In this document: piece after piece, positions 1 through 5,317 of the stretch
Layout of the letters: the number at the start of each line of letters is the position of its first letter
How positions within the stretch are numbered: position 1 is the stretch's first letter
Assembly: GCA_946006915.1 (NCBI GenBank)
Contig: CAMFZK010000066.1
Coordinates: 1-5,710, forward strand
Source: an uncultured Clostridia bacterium
GTDB taxonomy: Bacteria; Bacillota; Clostridia; Oscillospirales; Acutalibacteraceae
DNA: 5,710 nt
Direction: 5' to 3'
Notes under the pieces: model-generated
Seen by the model: only the letters and a program-made list of their open reading frames with translations
Told to the model about the DNA's origin: nothing
Databases searched by the model: none
Made by a program: the position numbers and the translations under genes

Positions 1-11
1 AGTGAAGAGTG

Positions 12-45
12 AAAAATCCCGCCCTCTTACGAGAACGGGATTTTT
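12..45. terminator. Symmetrical (bidirectional) intrinsic terminator hairpin
   Basis: A perfect 10-bp inverted repeat pairs 12-21 (AAAAATCCCG) with 36-45 (CGGGATTTTT), with a 14-nt loop inside which CTC (24-26) can also pair with GAG (31-33). The A-run on one side and T-run on the other give a GC-core stem followed by U residues on both strands, as in a terminator shared by convergent transcripts. On the minus strand it lies about 125 nt after the stop of the esterase gene and is the best candidate for its terminator. It may also serve a gene to the left of the window. Confidence 0.75.
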
Positions 46-120
46 GGGATGTTTGAACTTAATGGCACGAATTTAATGTGTCTGAAAAGTCAAGATTTTC
101 TACTATTTGAATCAATTTTA

Positions 121-146
121 ACACAGAGAACCGTCACCTGTGTCCC
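121..146 (-). repeat. REP-like imperfect palindrome, possibly RAYT-associated
   Basis: On the minus strand the sequence reads GGGACACAG, then GTGACGGTTCT, then CTGTGT. The arms ACACAG (138-143) and CTGTGT (121-126) pair perfectly over 6 bp around an 11-nt loop. From memory, solitary palindromes of the form GGGACAC...GACGGTTCT...GTGTCCC are scattered in many clostridial genomes, sometimes near IS200-like REP-associated tyrosine transposases. Here the leading GGG has no matching CCC on the far side (TAA instead), so this would be a decayed or truncated copy. No second copy and no transposase lie in the window. It may simply be a hairpin in the 3' untranslated region of the esterase mRNA, whose stop lies about 25 nt upstream. 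Confidence 0.4.
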
Positions 147-168
147 ATGGGTATGCTATAACAAAAAA

Positions 169-822
169 TCATCTGTTAAAATCAAAATCAATATGCTTTA
201 CAAACTCTTTTGCTTGAAGCATTGCTCCCATTCTGTTAGGATGTACTCTATCCCATGCTAATTTGGAAGAATGTTGGATTTTACAGAAATCTTCAAATGT
301 TTTTTGAAAATCCACAAAATATAGTGAATACTTCTTTGCAAGTTTTTTGCATATTTCTACATATTCGTCCATTCGCTTACGCATATAATCCTCTTTATTT
401 ACTTCAATATAATATGGCGAAATAATAAAAATTCCCTTTACCTTATCTTTAATTTTTAATATCATCTCTTCCATATTTGATTCATATTCTTGAGGCATCA
501 CTGCAACCTCAGGAATTGCCGGAACATCAAATTGACGCCATACATCATTGATACCGATACATATAGATACCCAGTCGGGCTTTAAATCAACAACATCTCT
601 GTCGAATCTCGCCGCAAGGTCACGACTTGTGTTGCCGCTAATTCCACTATTTGTTACGCGAATATTAAGTTCGGGATACCAAGCGGTCAGTAAATTTTCA
701 ATCTCTCTAACATACCCATTTCCGAGGCTTTCAAAAAGCCCCTCGCCAACAGGATTTGCGCTTCCCATATCCGTTACCGAATCGCCTGCAAATACAATTC
801 TATCTCCATTTTCAAACAACAT
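169..822 (-). CDS. SGNH/GDSL-family esterase, Axe2-like (probable acetylxylan or carbohydrate acetylesterase)
   Basis: A 217-residue SGNH hydrolase predicted to remove acetyl groups from carbohydrates. Block I is GDSVTD with nucleophile Ser15; block II is NSGISGNT with oxyanion Gly63; block III is GIND with Asn92; block V is DRVHP with Asp191 and His194. From memory, Geobacillus Axe2 (about 219 residues) uses Ser15, Gly63, Asn92, Asp191 and His194, and the segments around KPDWVSI and GINDVWRQ are also alike, so an acetylxylan esterase role is likely; the actual substrate is inference. There is no signal peptide, so it should act in the cytoplasm on imported, still acetylated oligosaccharides. 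The ATG has AAAGGAG (833-839) 10 nt upstream. A TACAAT hexamer at 853-858 could be a -10 box but lacks a good -35. The gene stands alone between two terminators, with no sugar-use genes beside it. Confidence 0.88.
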   Translation of the reverse strand: MLFENGDRIVFAGDSVTDMGSANPVGEGLFESLGNGYVREIENLLTAWYPELNIRVTNSGISGNTSRDLAARFDRDVVDLKPDWVSICIGINDVWRQFDVPAIPEVAVMPQEYESNMEEMILKIKDKVKGIFIISPYYIEVNKEDYMRKRMDEYVEICKKLAKKYSLYFVDFQKTFEDFCKIQHSSKLAWDRVHPNRMGAMLQAKEFVKHIDFDFNR

Positions 823-857
823 CGCCTATTCGCTCCTTTATATGAAAATCTCATTGT

Positions 858-897
858 AAAAAATCGACAAATCTACCGAAAGACTTGTCGATTTTTT
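858..897. terminator. Intrinsic terminator directly after tRNA-Leu, symmetrical
   Basis: A perfect 13-bp inverted repeat pairs 858-870 (AAAAAATCGACAA) with 885-897. Beyond one mismatch, 872-874 (TCT) can pair with 881-883 (AGA), leaving a 6-nt loop. Read on the minus strand, the hairpin begins at the base after the CCA of the tRNA and ends in a run of six U, so it should stop transcripts from the tRNA promoter and any read-through from the upstream operon. The matching T-run on the plus strand makes it structurally bidirectional, although no plus-strand gene is seen to need it. Confidence 0.85.
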
Positions 898-984
898 TGG
901 TGCCGATGACCGGACTTGAACCGGTACGATATTGCTACCGAGGGATTTTAAGTCCCTTGTGTCTGCCTATTCCACCACATCGGC
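898..984 (-). tRNA. tRNA-Leu (anticodon UAA)
   Basis: An 87-nt class II tRNA. The 7-bp acceptor stem pairs GCCGATG (978-984) with CATCGGC (902-908), followed by discriminator A (901) and an encoded CCA (898-900). The anticodon stem is AGGGA/TCCCT (941-957) around the loop CTTAAAA; the anticodon UAA lies at 948-950 and reads UUA (and UUG by wobble). A long variable arm at about 925-940 is typical of leucine tRNAs. The T arm is CCGG-TTCAAGT-CCGG (910-924). All arms pair well, so the gene looks intact. It has its own promoter just upstream and a terminator that abuts the CCA. Confidence 0.97.
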
Positions 985-1053
985 ATTTAGATTACGTAAC
1001 AAACTGTTGCTTGCTACATAATCACCTAATTGTATAAACAATCAGCAACAATA

Positions 1054-1082
1054 ATAATATAATATTTATGCCGTTTTGTCAA
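1054..1082 (-). promoter_or_regulatory. Sigma-A-type promoter for tRNA-Leu
   Basis: On the minus strand a perfect -35 TTGACA (1077-1082) is followed by a 17-nt spacer and the -10 TATTAT (1054-1059, 5 of 6 matches to consensus). Transcription should start near 1046-1049, giving a leader of about 62 nt before the mature tRNA 5' end at 984. The -35 box begins only 9 nt beyond the stop codon of the RluB-family gene. The strength expected of such a match suits a stable-RNA gene. Confidence 0.8.
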
Positions 1083-1091
1083 GCATTTTTA

Positions 1092-1832
1092 TCAATTATT
1101 TTCTTTGCTTTGGGTAATATTTGTAAGATGGCGCATTTCTTTTTCGTTTAAATGCCGCCAAGCACCTCTTTTTAACATTCCTAGTTTTACTCCCGCAATT
1201 TCGGTTCTGATAAGGCGAAGTACCTCCAATCCCACCGCTTCGCACATTTTTCTGATTTGTCGGTTTCTACCCTCGGTAAGAATGAATATAAGCACCGTTC
1301 TGTCGGGTTTTCTTTCAGCTATGAAGCAGTCACACGGCAGTGTTTTAACCCCGTCTATGACAATTCCCTCACACAAGTTTATAAGTTTTTCGTCGTCAAC
1401 ATCGCCCTTTACCGTTACACGGTAGGTTTTATTAACGTGGGAAGACGGGTGGGTAAGTTTATTGGCAAACTCGCCGTCGTTAGTCATTAAAAGAAGCCCT
1501 TCGGAGTTCATATCCAGCCGGCCAACGGGGAAAACCCTTACCGGAACATCTTTTACCAAATCACTTACGCATTTGCGGTCTTTTTCATCATTTAATGTGG
1601 TTACAAAACCGCGCGGTTTATGTAACATAATATAAACCTTTTCCCTTGTTGCTACAACGGTTTTACCCTTTACCGTAACCTTGTCACGTTTAGGGTCGAC
1701 CTTTGTGCCAAGTGCTACAATATGACCGTTTACCTTTACCTTTCCCGCTTCTATTAACTCCTCTGCCTTACGTCGGGAAGCCACACCGCTTTCGGACAAA
1801 AACTTTTGAAGTCTTATTCTGTTATCCCTCAT
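1092..1832 (-). CDS. rluB: RluB/RsuA-family rRNA pseudouridine synthase
   Basis: A 246-residue enzyme that isomerises a specific rRNA uridine to pseudouridine in the cytoplasm. An S4 RNA-binding domain spans about residues 5-50 (LQKFLSESGVASRRKAEELI). The catalytic domain carries the family motif VGRLDMNSEGLLLMTNDG with catalytic Asp107, the KTYRV strand near 135-139, EGRNRQIRKM at 187-196 and LIRTEIAGV near 207. Length and order match the RsuA/RluB/RluE/RluF family. Position after a dac gene in an scpAB cluster matches B. subtilis rluB (ypuL), favouring the 23S rRNA site equivalent to E. coli U2605; sequence alone does not prove the target. The ATG follows the upstream stop by 1 nt, and its AGGAG (1839-1843) lies inside the end of that gene, so translation is probably coupled. 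It is the last protein gene of the operon, and no terminator is seen before the tRNA. Confidence 0.93.
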   Translation of the reverse strand: MRDNRIRLQKFLSESGVASRRKAEELIEAGKVKVNGHIVALGTKVDPKRDKVTVKGKTVVATREKVYIMLHKPRGFVTTLNDEKDRKCVSDLVKDVPVRVFPVGRLDMNSEGLLLMTNDGEFANKLTHPSSHVNKTYRVTVKGDVDDEKLINLCEGIVIDGVKTLPCDCFIAERKPDRTVLIFILTEGRNRQIRKMCEAVGLEVLRLIRTEIAGVKLGMLKRGAWRHLNEKEMRHLTNITQSKENN

Positions 1833-1833
1833 T

Positions 1834-2955
1834 TTACTCTCCTAAAAATTTTAGTATTATCTTGAAATTATTTAAAATTTTGTTTATTGGTTTTTGCGTT
1901 TTTTCACATTCTTTAATATCGGTATTTGCCGTAATTTCTTTTTCGGCTAAAATTTTACCGTTTTGCATATAAACAATTTTTCCCAAAACGTCGTTTCTTT
2001 TTATAGGTGCGTAAACAAACTTCGGCAGATAAACCTTAGAAGTAATATTTTCGGTTTCAAGCGAATTTACCGTAAAGGGTTCTATTTTAACATTAATGCT
2101 TTGCTGTGTGCCGTTTATTACGGGGATATTATAACTTGTATATTTGGGGGAATATTCGGTTTGTTTTATGCTTGAAAGACCGTATTCAAGCAAATTTTTA
2201 TGGTCTTGCCAATCGTTGTGGTCATTTAAGGTGACCGCTATTACAAACTTGTCGTCCCGCCTTGCGGCAGATACCAAACATCTGCCCGATTTTTTGGTAA
2301 AGCCCGTTTTAACACCCACCGCACCGTCAAACATTTTTAACATTTTGTTGTGATTGGTTAAAGAGCGTCTATAAGGCGGATTGCCGTAGTTAAGCACCGC
2401 TTTTTGGCAGGATACCGCCTTTGCAAAATCTTCGTTTTGCATAGCGTACATTGCAAGTTTTGCAAGTTCATACGCAGTGGTGTAGTGGTTTTCGCTGTCC
2501 AGTCCCGAGGGGGTTTCGAAACTTGTGTTTTCGAGTCCCAACTCACGGGCTTTCCAGTTCATTTGGTCTACAAAACCGTCAACGCTTCCGCCCAAATTGA
2601 AAGCAATAACGTTGGCGGCATCATTACCCGAAGCCAGCATAAGCCCATACAAAAGGTCGTGCAGAGTTACTTTATCCCCTGCCAAAAGTCCCATTGAAGA
2701 ACCCTCAACCCTTAACATTTCTTCGGTTACGGTTATTTCCGTTTGAAAATTCCCGTATTCGCAAAGCAACAGTCCCGTCATAATTTTGGTGGTGCTTGCC
2801 ATAGGTAATTTTTCGTCCGCATTTTGGGTGAAGATTACTTCCCCGCTGTCAGCGTTGATAACCGCCGCCGATTTGGCGGAGGTTGACAGGGCATTTACCC
2901 TTAAAGGCAGTAAAAGACACAAAAAAACCGCTGCCGCCAAAACCGTTCTTTTCAA
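1834..2955 (-). CDS. D-alanyl-D-alanine carboxypeptidase, S11 family (DacB/DacF-like, low-molecular-weight PBP)
   Basis: A serine peptidase that removes the terminal D-Ala from peptidoglycan pentapeptides outside the membrane. With the TTG start chosen here it has 373 residues. A signal peptide (MKR, hydrophobic core to about 18, probable cleavage after VNA at 22) precedes the S11 domain with S54-TTK57, S109-GN111 and K216-TG218; nucleophile Ser54. A beta-rich C-terminal region (about 265-345) fits the PBP5_C-type domain, and the amphipathic end (KPINKILNNFKIILKFLGE) probably anchors it to the membrane. A GTG three codons upstream (2962-2964) is in frame but has no ribosome site; the TTG has GGGGTGAT (2960-2967), complementary to the 16S tail, at good spacing. 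That site lies in a hairpin. Context next to gerW and scpAB suggests a sporulation- or division-linked DacB/DacF, but which paralogue it is cannot be told. Confidence 0.93.
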   Translation of the reverse strand: MKRTVLAAAVFLCLLLPLRVNALSTSAKSAAVINADSGEVIFTQNADEKLPMASTTKIMTGLLLCEYGNFQTEITVTEEMLRVEGSSMGLLAGDKVTLHDLLYGLMLASGNDAANVIAFNLGGSVDGFVDQMNWKARELGLENTSFETPSGLDSENHYTTAYELAKLAMYAMQNEDFAKAVSCQKAVLNYGNPPYRRSLTNHNKMLKMFDGAVGVKTGFTKKSGRCLVSAARRDDKFVIAVTLNDHNDWQDHKNLLEYGLSSIKQTEYSPKYTSYNIPVINGTQQSINVKIEPFTVNSLETENITSKVYLPKFVYAPIKRNDVLGKIVYMQNGKILAEKEITANTDIKECEKTQKPINKILNNFKIILKFLGE

Positions 2956-2960
2956 CCTAA

Positions 2961-2991
2961 TCACCCCAAATAAAATATATTATTGGGGTGA
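2961..2991 (-). promoter_or_regulatory. Hairpin sequestering the ribosome-binding site of the carboxypeptidase gene
   Basis: A perfect 9-bp inverted repeat pairs 2961-2969 (TCACCCCAA) with 2983-2991 (TTGGGGTGA) around a 13-nt AT-only loop. In the minus-strand mRNA the 3' arm contains GGGGTGA, the only credible ribosome site for the carboxypeptidase TTG start, and the 5' arm begins 5 nt after the GerW stop codon. No U-run follows, so it is not a terminator. Ribosomes finishing the GerW gene would cover the 5' arm and free the site, which would couple translation of the two genes. The repeat is seen; the mechanism is inference. Confidence 0.55.
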
Positions 2992-2996
2992 AAATG

Positions 2997-3380
2997 TTAT
3001 TCCTCTATATCAATTTTAGTTTCTTTTGTAAAGAAGTCCTTGGCTTTTTCAATAAGTTCGGGAGCCATTGAAAGTGCTTTTTCAACATTTGTAACCTGGT
3101 TGTAAACCGGAAGCATTTTTACCTTGTCCCCGCTTACGGCAATAAAAGCAATAGGCGAAATTGTAACCCCTGCTCCGCCGCCTCCGCCGAACAGTTCCGA
3201 CTGTTGTTTGCCGGCAAAATCACTTCCGCCGGTTGCCATTCCGTAAGCCACCTTTGAAACAGGAATAAGGGTTACTTCACCTACCGTAATAGGTGTGCCG
3301 CTGATAACATCGGCATTAACCATTCCCTTTAACTTTTCCAATGTGGTATCCATTAAATTTTTAATTTTGCTGTCACTCAT
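2997..3380 (-). CDS. gerW: GerW/YtfJ-family sporulation protein
   Basis: A 127-residue protein of the GerW (YtfJ) family. In Bacillus the member is made during sporulation and is needed for germination responses; its biochemical activity is unknown, and homologues also occur in non-sporulating bacteria. The N-terminal segment (about 5-20) is a helix with the DTTLEKLKGM pattern; the core holds GTPITVGEVTLIPVSKVAYG (28-47), a five-glycine run and GAGV (65-72), and SPIAFIAV (75-82); a C-terminal helix spans about 99-117. There is no signal peptide or membrane segment. The ATG shares its A with the stop of the upstream DUF2953 gene (TAATG), with AAAGGA (3391-3396) 10 nt upstream, so the two are coupled. 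The same pairing occurs as ytfI-ytfJ in Bacillus, which supports both calls. Confidence 0.93.
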   Translation of the reverse strand: MSDSKIKNLMDTTLEKLKGMVNADVISGTPITVGEVTLIPVSKVAYGMATGGSDFAGKQQSELFGGGGGAGVTISPIAFIAVSGDKVKMLPVYNQVTNVEKALSMAPELIEKAKDFFTKETKIDIEE

Positions 3381-3994
3381 TAAAAACCATTCCTTTTACT
3401 GAAATCTCTATATTCTTTAAATACCTTAATACCGGTTATAATAAGGAAAATTATTTGCAAATTAACCGTGAGCGAAATCATAAAACTGCTCTTTTCGGTA
3501 TTAAAATCACTTTTAATATCTATCTGTTTGTATTTAATGTTTGCTTTACTGTAAAGCAGCGAAAGCACAGGGTAAACCGCCGAACAAACCGCACCGTACT
3601 CTATTGCAGTTTTTGCGGCATCGGTTGAAGCAACGGTTATCCCGACTTCTACTTTACGGAATTTAACCGTTTTTAAAAACCAACCCAAATGCTTTAAGCA
3701 CCTGTTTAAAAAGCAAAATATTTCTTTAACCGCTCCCGAAAAACCGTATTTTTCCTTTAACTTTTGAAACGAGGTTTTAAGGTCTTCGGTCTTTTTTTGT
3801 TTTTCTTTCGGCTTTTCTTGTTTTTGGTTGTTCTTTTTGGGCTTTTCTTTCTTTTTACCGCTAAAAACCGTTATTCCCGCAAATTTAACGGCAACCGAAA
3901 AATCTTCGGTATAAGCCAATTTAACACTTACCGGCAAAAGTAAACCTAAAACTATTAAAATTAAAAAAATGGCTAAAATATACAAAGCGAACAA
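3380..3994 (-). CDS. DUF2953 (YtfI-like) membrane protein
   Basis: A 204-residue protein of unknown function that resembles the DUF2953 family, recognised mainly from its architecture and its place directly before gerW, as ytfI precedes ytfJ in Bacillus. A strong membrane segment spans residues 3-22, followed by a short strand-rich part. A highly charged Lys/Glu/Gln-rich linker (about 47-70) looks disordered. The folded region (about 72-165) holds the family-like KVEVGITVASTDAAKTAIEYGA stretch, split here by eye at about 114-135, and a second hydrophobic segment lies at about 172-189. The start is TTG, supported by AAAGGAG (4003-4009) 8 nt upstream; no ATG or GTG lies nearby in frame. Its stop overlaps the GerW start by one base. 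A role in sporulation is guilt by association only. Confidence 0.82.
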   Translation of the reverse strand: MFALYILAIFLILIVLGLLLPVSVKLAYTEDFSVAVKFAGITVFSGKKKEKPKKNNQKQEKPKEKQKKTEDLKTSFQKLKEKYGFSGAVKEIFCFLNRCLKHLGWFLKTVKFRKVEVGITVASTDAAKTAIEYGAVCSAVYPVLSLLYSKANIKYKQIDIKSDFNTEKSSFMISLTVNLQIIFLIITGIKVFKEYRDFSKRNGF

Positions 3995-4006
3995 TTTTTA
4001 CACTCC

Positions 4007-4033
4007 TTTCATATTTTAACAAAAAATATGAAA
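4007..4033 (-). promoter_or_regulatory. AT-rich hairpin between scpB and the DUF2953 gene, touching the ribosome-binding site
   Basis: A perfect 11-bp inverted repeat pairs 4007-4017 (TTTCATATTTT) with 4023-4033 (AAAATATGAAA) around a 5-nt loop. In the minus-strand mRNA it starts 1 nt after the scpB stop, and its 3' arm includes the first three A of AAAGGAG, the ribosome site of the next gene. No U-run follows, so it is unlikely to be a terminator. It resembles the hairpin before the carboxypeptidase gene in layout but shares no sequence with it. Stability is modest because only two of the pairs are G-C or fewer. Confidence 0.45.
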
Positions 4034-4034
4034 A

Positions 4035-4601
4035 CTATTCTTCGGCAAGTTCTAATTGTTCGGCAACATCGTCCACTTCGCCGCCGTTTTGATTTTTTGG
4101 GAAAGGCGGTAAATCGCTTAAATCATTAAGTTCAAAACATCTTAAAAAGTTCTTGGTAGTGCCGTAAAGCAAAGGTTTGCCGGGAAGTTCAAGCCGTCCC
4201 CTTTCCTCAATAAGTCCTTTTTCCACAAGGGTTGTAACAACACCCGAACAGTCCACACCTCTTACCTGTTCTATAAAAGATTTGGTAACGGGTTGGTTAT
4301 AAGCCACAACCGCAAGTACTTCTAGTGCGGCGTTGGAAAGCGGTGTTCTTCTTCGCATATCAAACGCTTTTTTAATATATTCGGCAAATTCGTTTTTAGT
4401 GGCTAATTGGTAGGTGTTTTCAAGCCGTAAAATTTTAATTCCGCTGTCATTTTCCTCATATTTTTTGGAAAGTGTTTCAGCCGTTTGCACAACCTTTTCG
4501 GGTGTAATTTCAAAAACATTTGCCAAGCGGTCAATACTCATCGGTTCCCCGCTTGCAAACAAAACCGCCTCAAACGCTTTTACTAATTCCTTTTGTTTCA
4601 C
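4035..4601 (-). CDS. scpB: Segregation and condensation protein B
   Basis: A 188-residue ScpB that forms the Smc-ScpA-ScpB condensin needed for chromosome compaction and segregation on the nucleoid. The first winged-helix domain (about 2-80) opens with AFEAVLFASGEP (9-20); the second (about 85-155) contains the family signature TPLSNAALEVLAVVAYNQPV (86-105), IEQVRGVDCSGVV (110-122) and LVEKGLIEERGR, ending in LPGKPLLYGTT (139-149). The tail (160-188) is acidic and probably disordered, as is usual. The start is GTG, whose last two bases overlap the scpA stop in a GTGA junction, with AAGGAG (4610-4615) 8 nt upstream. The 4-nt overlap and the shared complex both indicate coupled, roughly matched expression with scpA. 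Confidence 0.97.
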   Translation of the reverse strand: MKQKELVKAFEAVLFASGEPMSIDRLANVFEITPEKVVQTAETLSKKYEENDSGIKILRLENTYQLATKNEFAEYIKKAFDMRRRTPLSNAALEVLAVVAYNQPVTKSFIEQVRGVDCSGVVTTLVEKGLIEERGRLELPGKPLLYGTTKNFLRCFELNDLSDLPPFPKNQNGGEVDDVAEQLELAEE

Positions 4602-5314
4602 TTTTTACGCTCCTTAATTAAACGTATTTCCTGATTATCGCCTTCGCCTTCCACCTTAACACGGTTGGCTTTGCAAAGTTCCAAAACCGCCAAAAATGTT
4701 GCCACCATTTCCGAACGGCTTTGGGCAGATTTGTAAAGGTCGGACAGTTTGCTTTTTCCGCCTTTGTAAAGGTTTCTTATTACAAATACGATTTTAGTGG
4801 AAACCGCAAAAATCTTTTTAGCAACAATTTTGGTAAAGGGTGCGGTAGAGGGGGGTAATCTTCGCTGTCCCCTGCCCACTGCGGACAAATAACTTTCATA
4901 CATAACCGATTTTGGGTGAACAAGTTCATAAGTTTTGTCAAACTGGTACTCGGTGGGTTTTCTTACAAAAGTATCAAAACCGCCCTGCATTTCGGCAAAT
5001 TTTTTTGCCATTTGCTGACAGACCATATATTCAATGAGTTCACCCGTAAGTTCCTCTTTTAACCTTACAACTTCTTCGTGTTTAGGCAGTAAACTTACGG
5101 TTTTAATATAAAGCAAGCGGGAAGCCATTTCCAAAAATTCACTTTCAATTTCCATTTCGTCCTGCTTTATATTTTCAATTTGCTCTAAATACTGTTCAAT
5201 AAGTTCCAAAAGCGGAATATCGTAAATATTGTATTTGTTACGTGATATCAGTTGAAGAAGTAGGTCTAAAGGCCCTTCAAACCCCTCTAACTTGTAGTTT
5301 ATAACGTTTTCCAT
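4598..5314 (-). CDS. scpA: Segregation and condensation protein A
   Basis: A 238-residue ScpA, the kleisin subunit that bridges the Smc head and neck and binds an ScpB dimer. The N-terminal domain shows the family start YKLEGFEGPLDLLLQLI (7-23) and ESEFLEMASRLLYIKTVSLL (57-76), the helices that contact the Smc neck. A middle stretch (about 78-160) is the more variable ScpB-binding linker. The C-terminal winged-helix domain includes SRSEMVATFLAVLELCK (199-215) and a final EIRLI strand, which binds the Smc head. Length is typical. The ATG is 3 nt after the M50 peptidase stop, with GAGGT (5320-5324) 5 nt upstream; this site overlaps the end of the peptidase gene. No smc gene is in the window. 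All domains are intact. Confidence 0.97.
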   Translation of the reverse strand: MENVINYKLEGFEGPLDLLLQLISRNKYNIYDIPLLELIEQYLEQIENIKQDEMEIESEFLEMASRLLYIKTVSLLPKHEEVVRLKEELTGELIEYMVCQQMAKKFAEMQGGFDTFVRKPTEYQFDKTYELVHPKSVMYESYLSAVGRGQRRLPPSTAPFTKIVAKKIFAVSTKIVFVIRNLYKGGKSKLSDLYKSAQSRSEMVATFLAVLELCKANRVKVEGEGDNQEIRLIKERKK

Positions 5315-5317
5315 TCT

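Noticed and set aside
144..151. CCCATGGG perfect palindrome
   Set aside because: Eight-base palindromes occur by chance; nothing around it suggests an operator.
49..261. Plus-strand open frame starting just after the left terminator
   Set aside because: It runs into the 3' end of the esterase gene on the other strand, covers the REP-like palindrome, and has no ribosome site or recognisable protein features.
548..859. Plus-strand open frame opposite the esterase gene
   Set aside because: It is antisense to a gene with an intact catalytic triad, shows no recognisable domain, and lacks a convincing ribosome site.
2404..2746. Overlapping plus-strand open frames opposite the carboxypeptidase gene
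   Set aside because: They are antisense to conserved S11 motifs and resemble no known protein; they are shadow frames.
3174..3189. Short GCC/TCC-rich repeat-like stretch
   Set aside because: It encodes the five-glycine run expected in GerW/YtfJ proteins, so it is coding constraint and not a repeat element.
3780..3860. Low-complexity T-rich tract on the plus strand
   Set aside because: It is the coding sequence of the Lys/Glu/Gln-rich linker of the DUF2953 protein.
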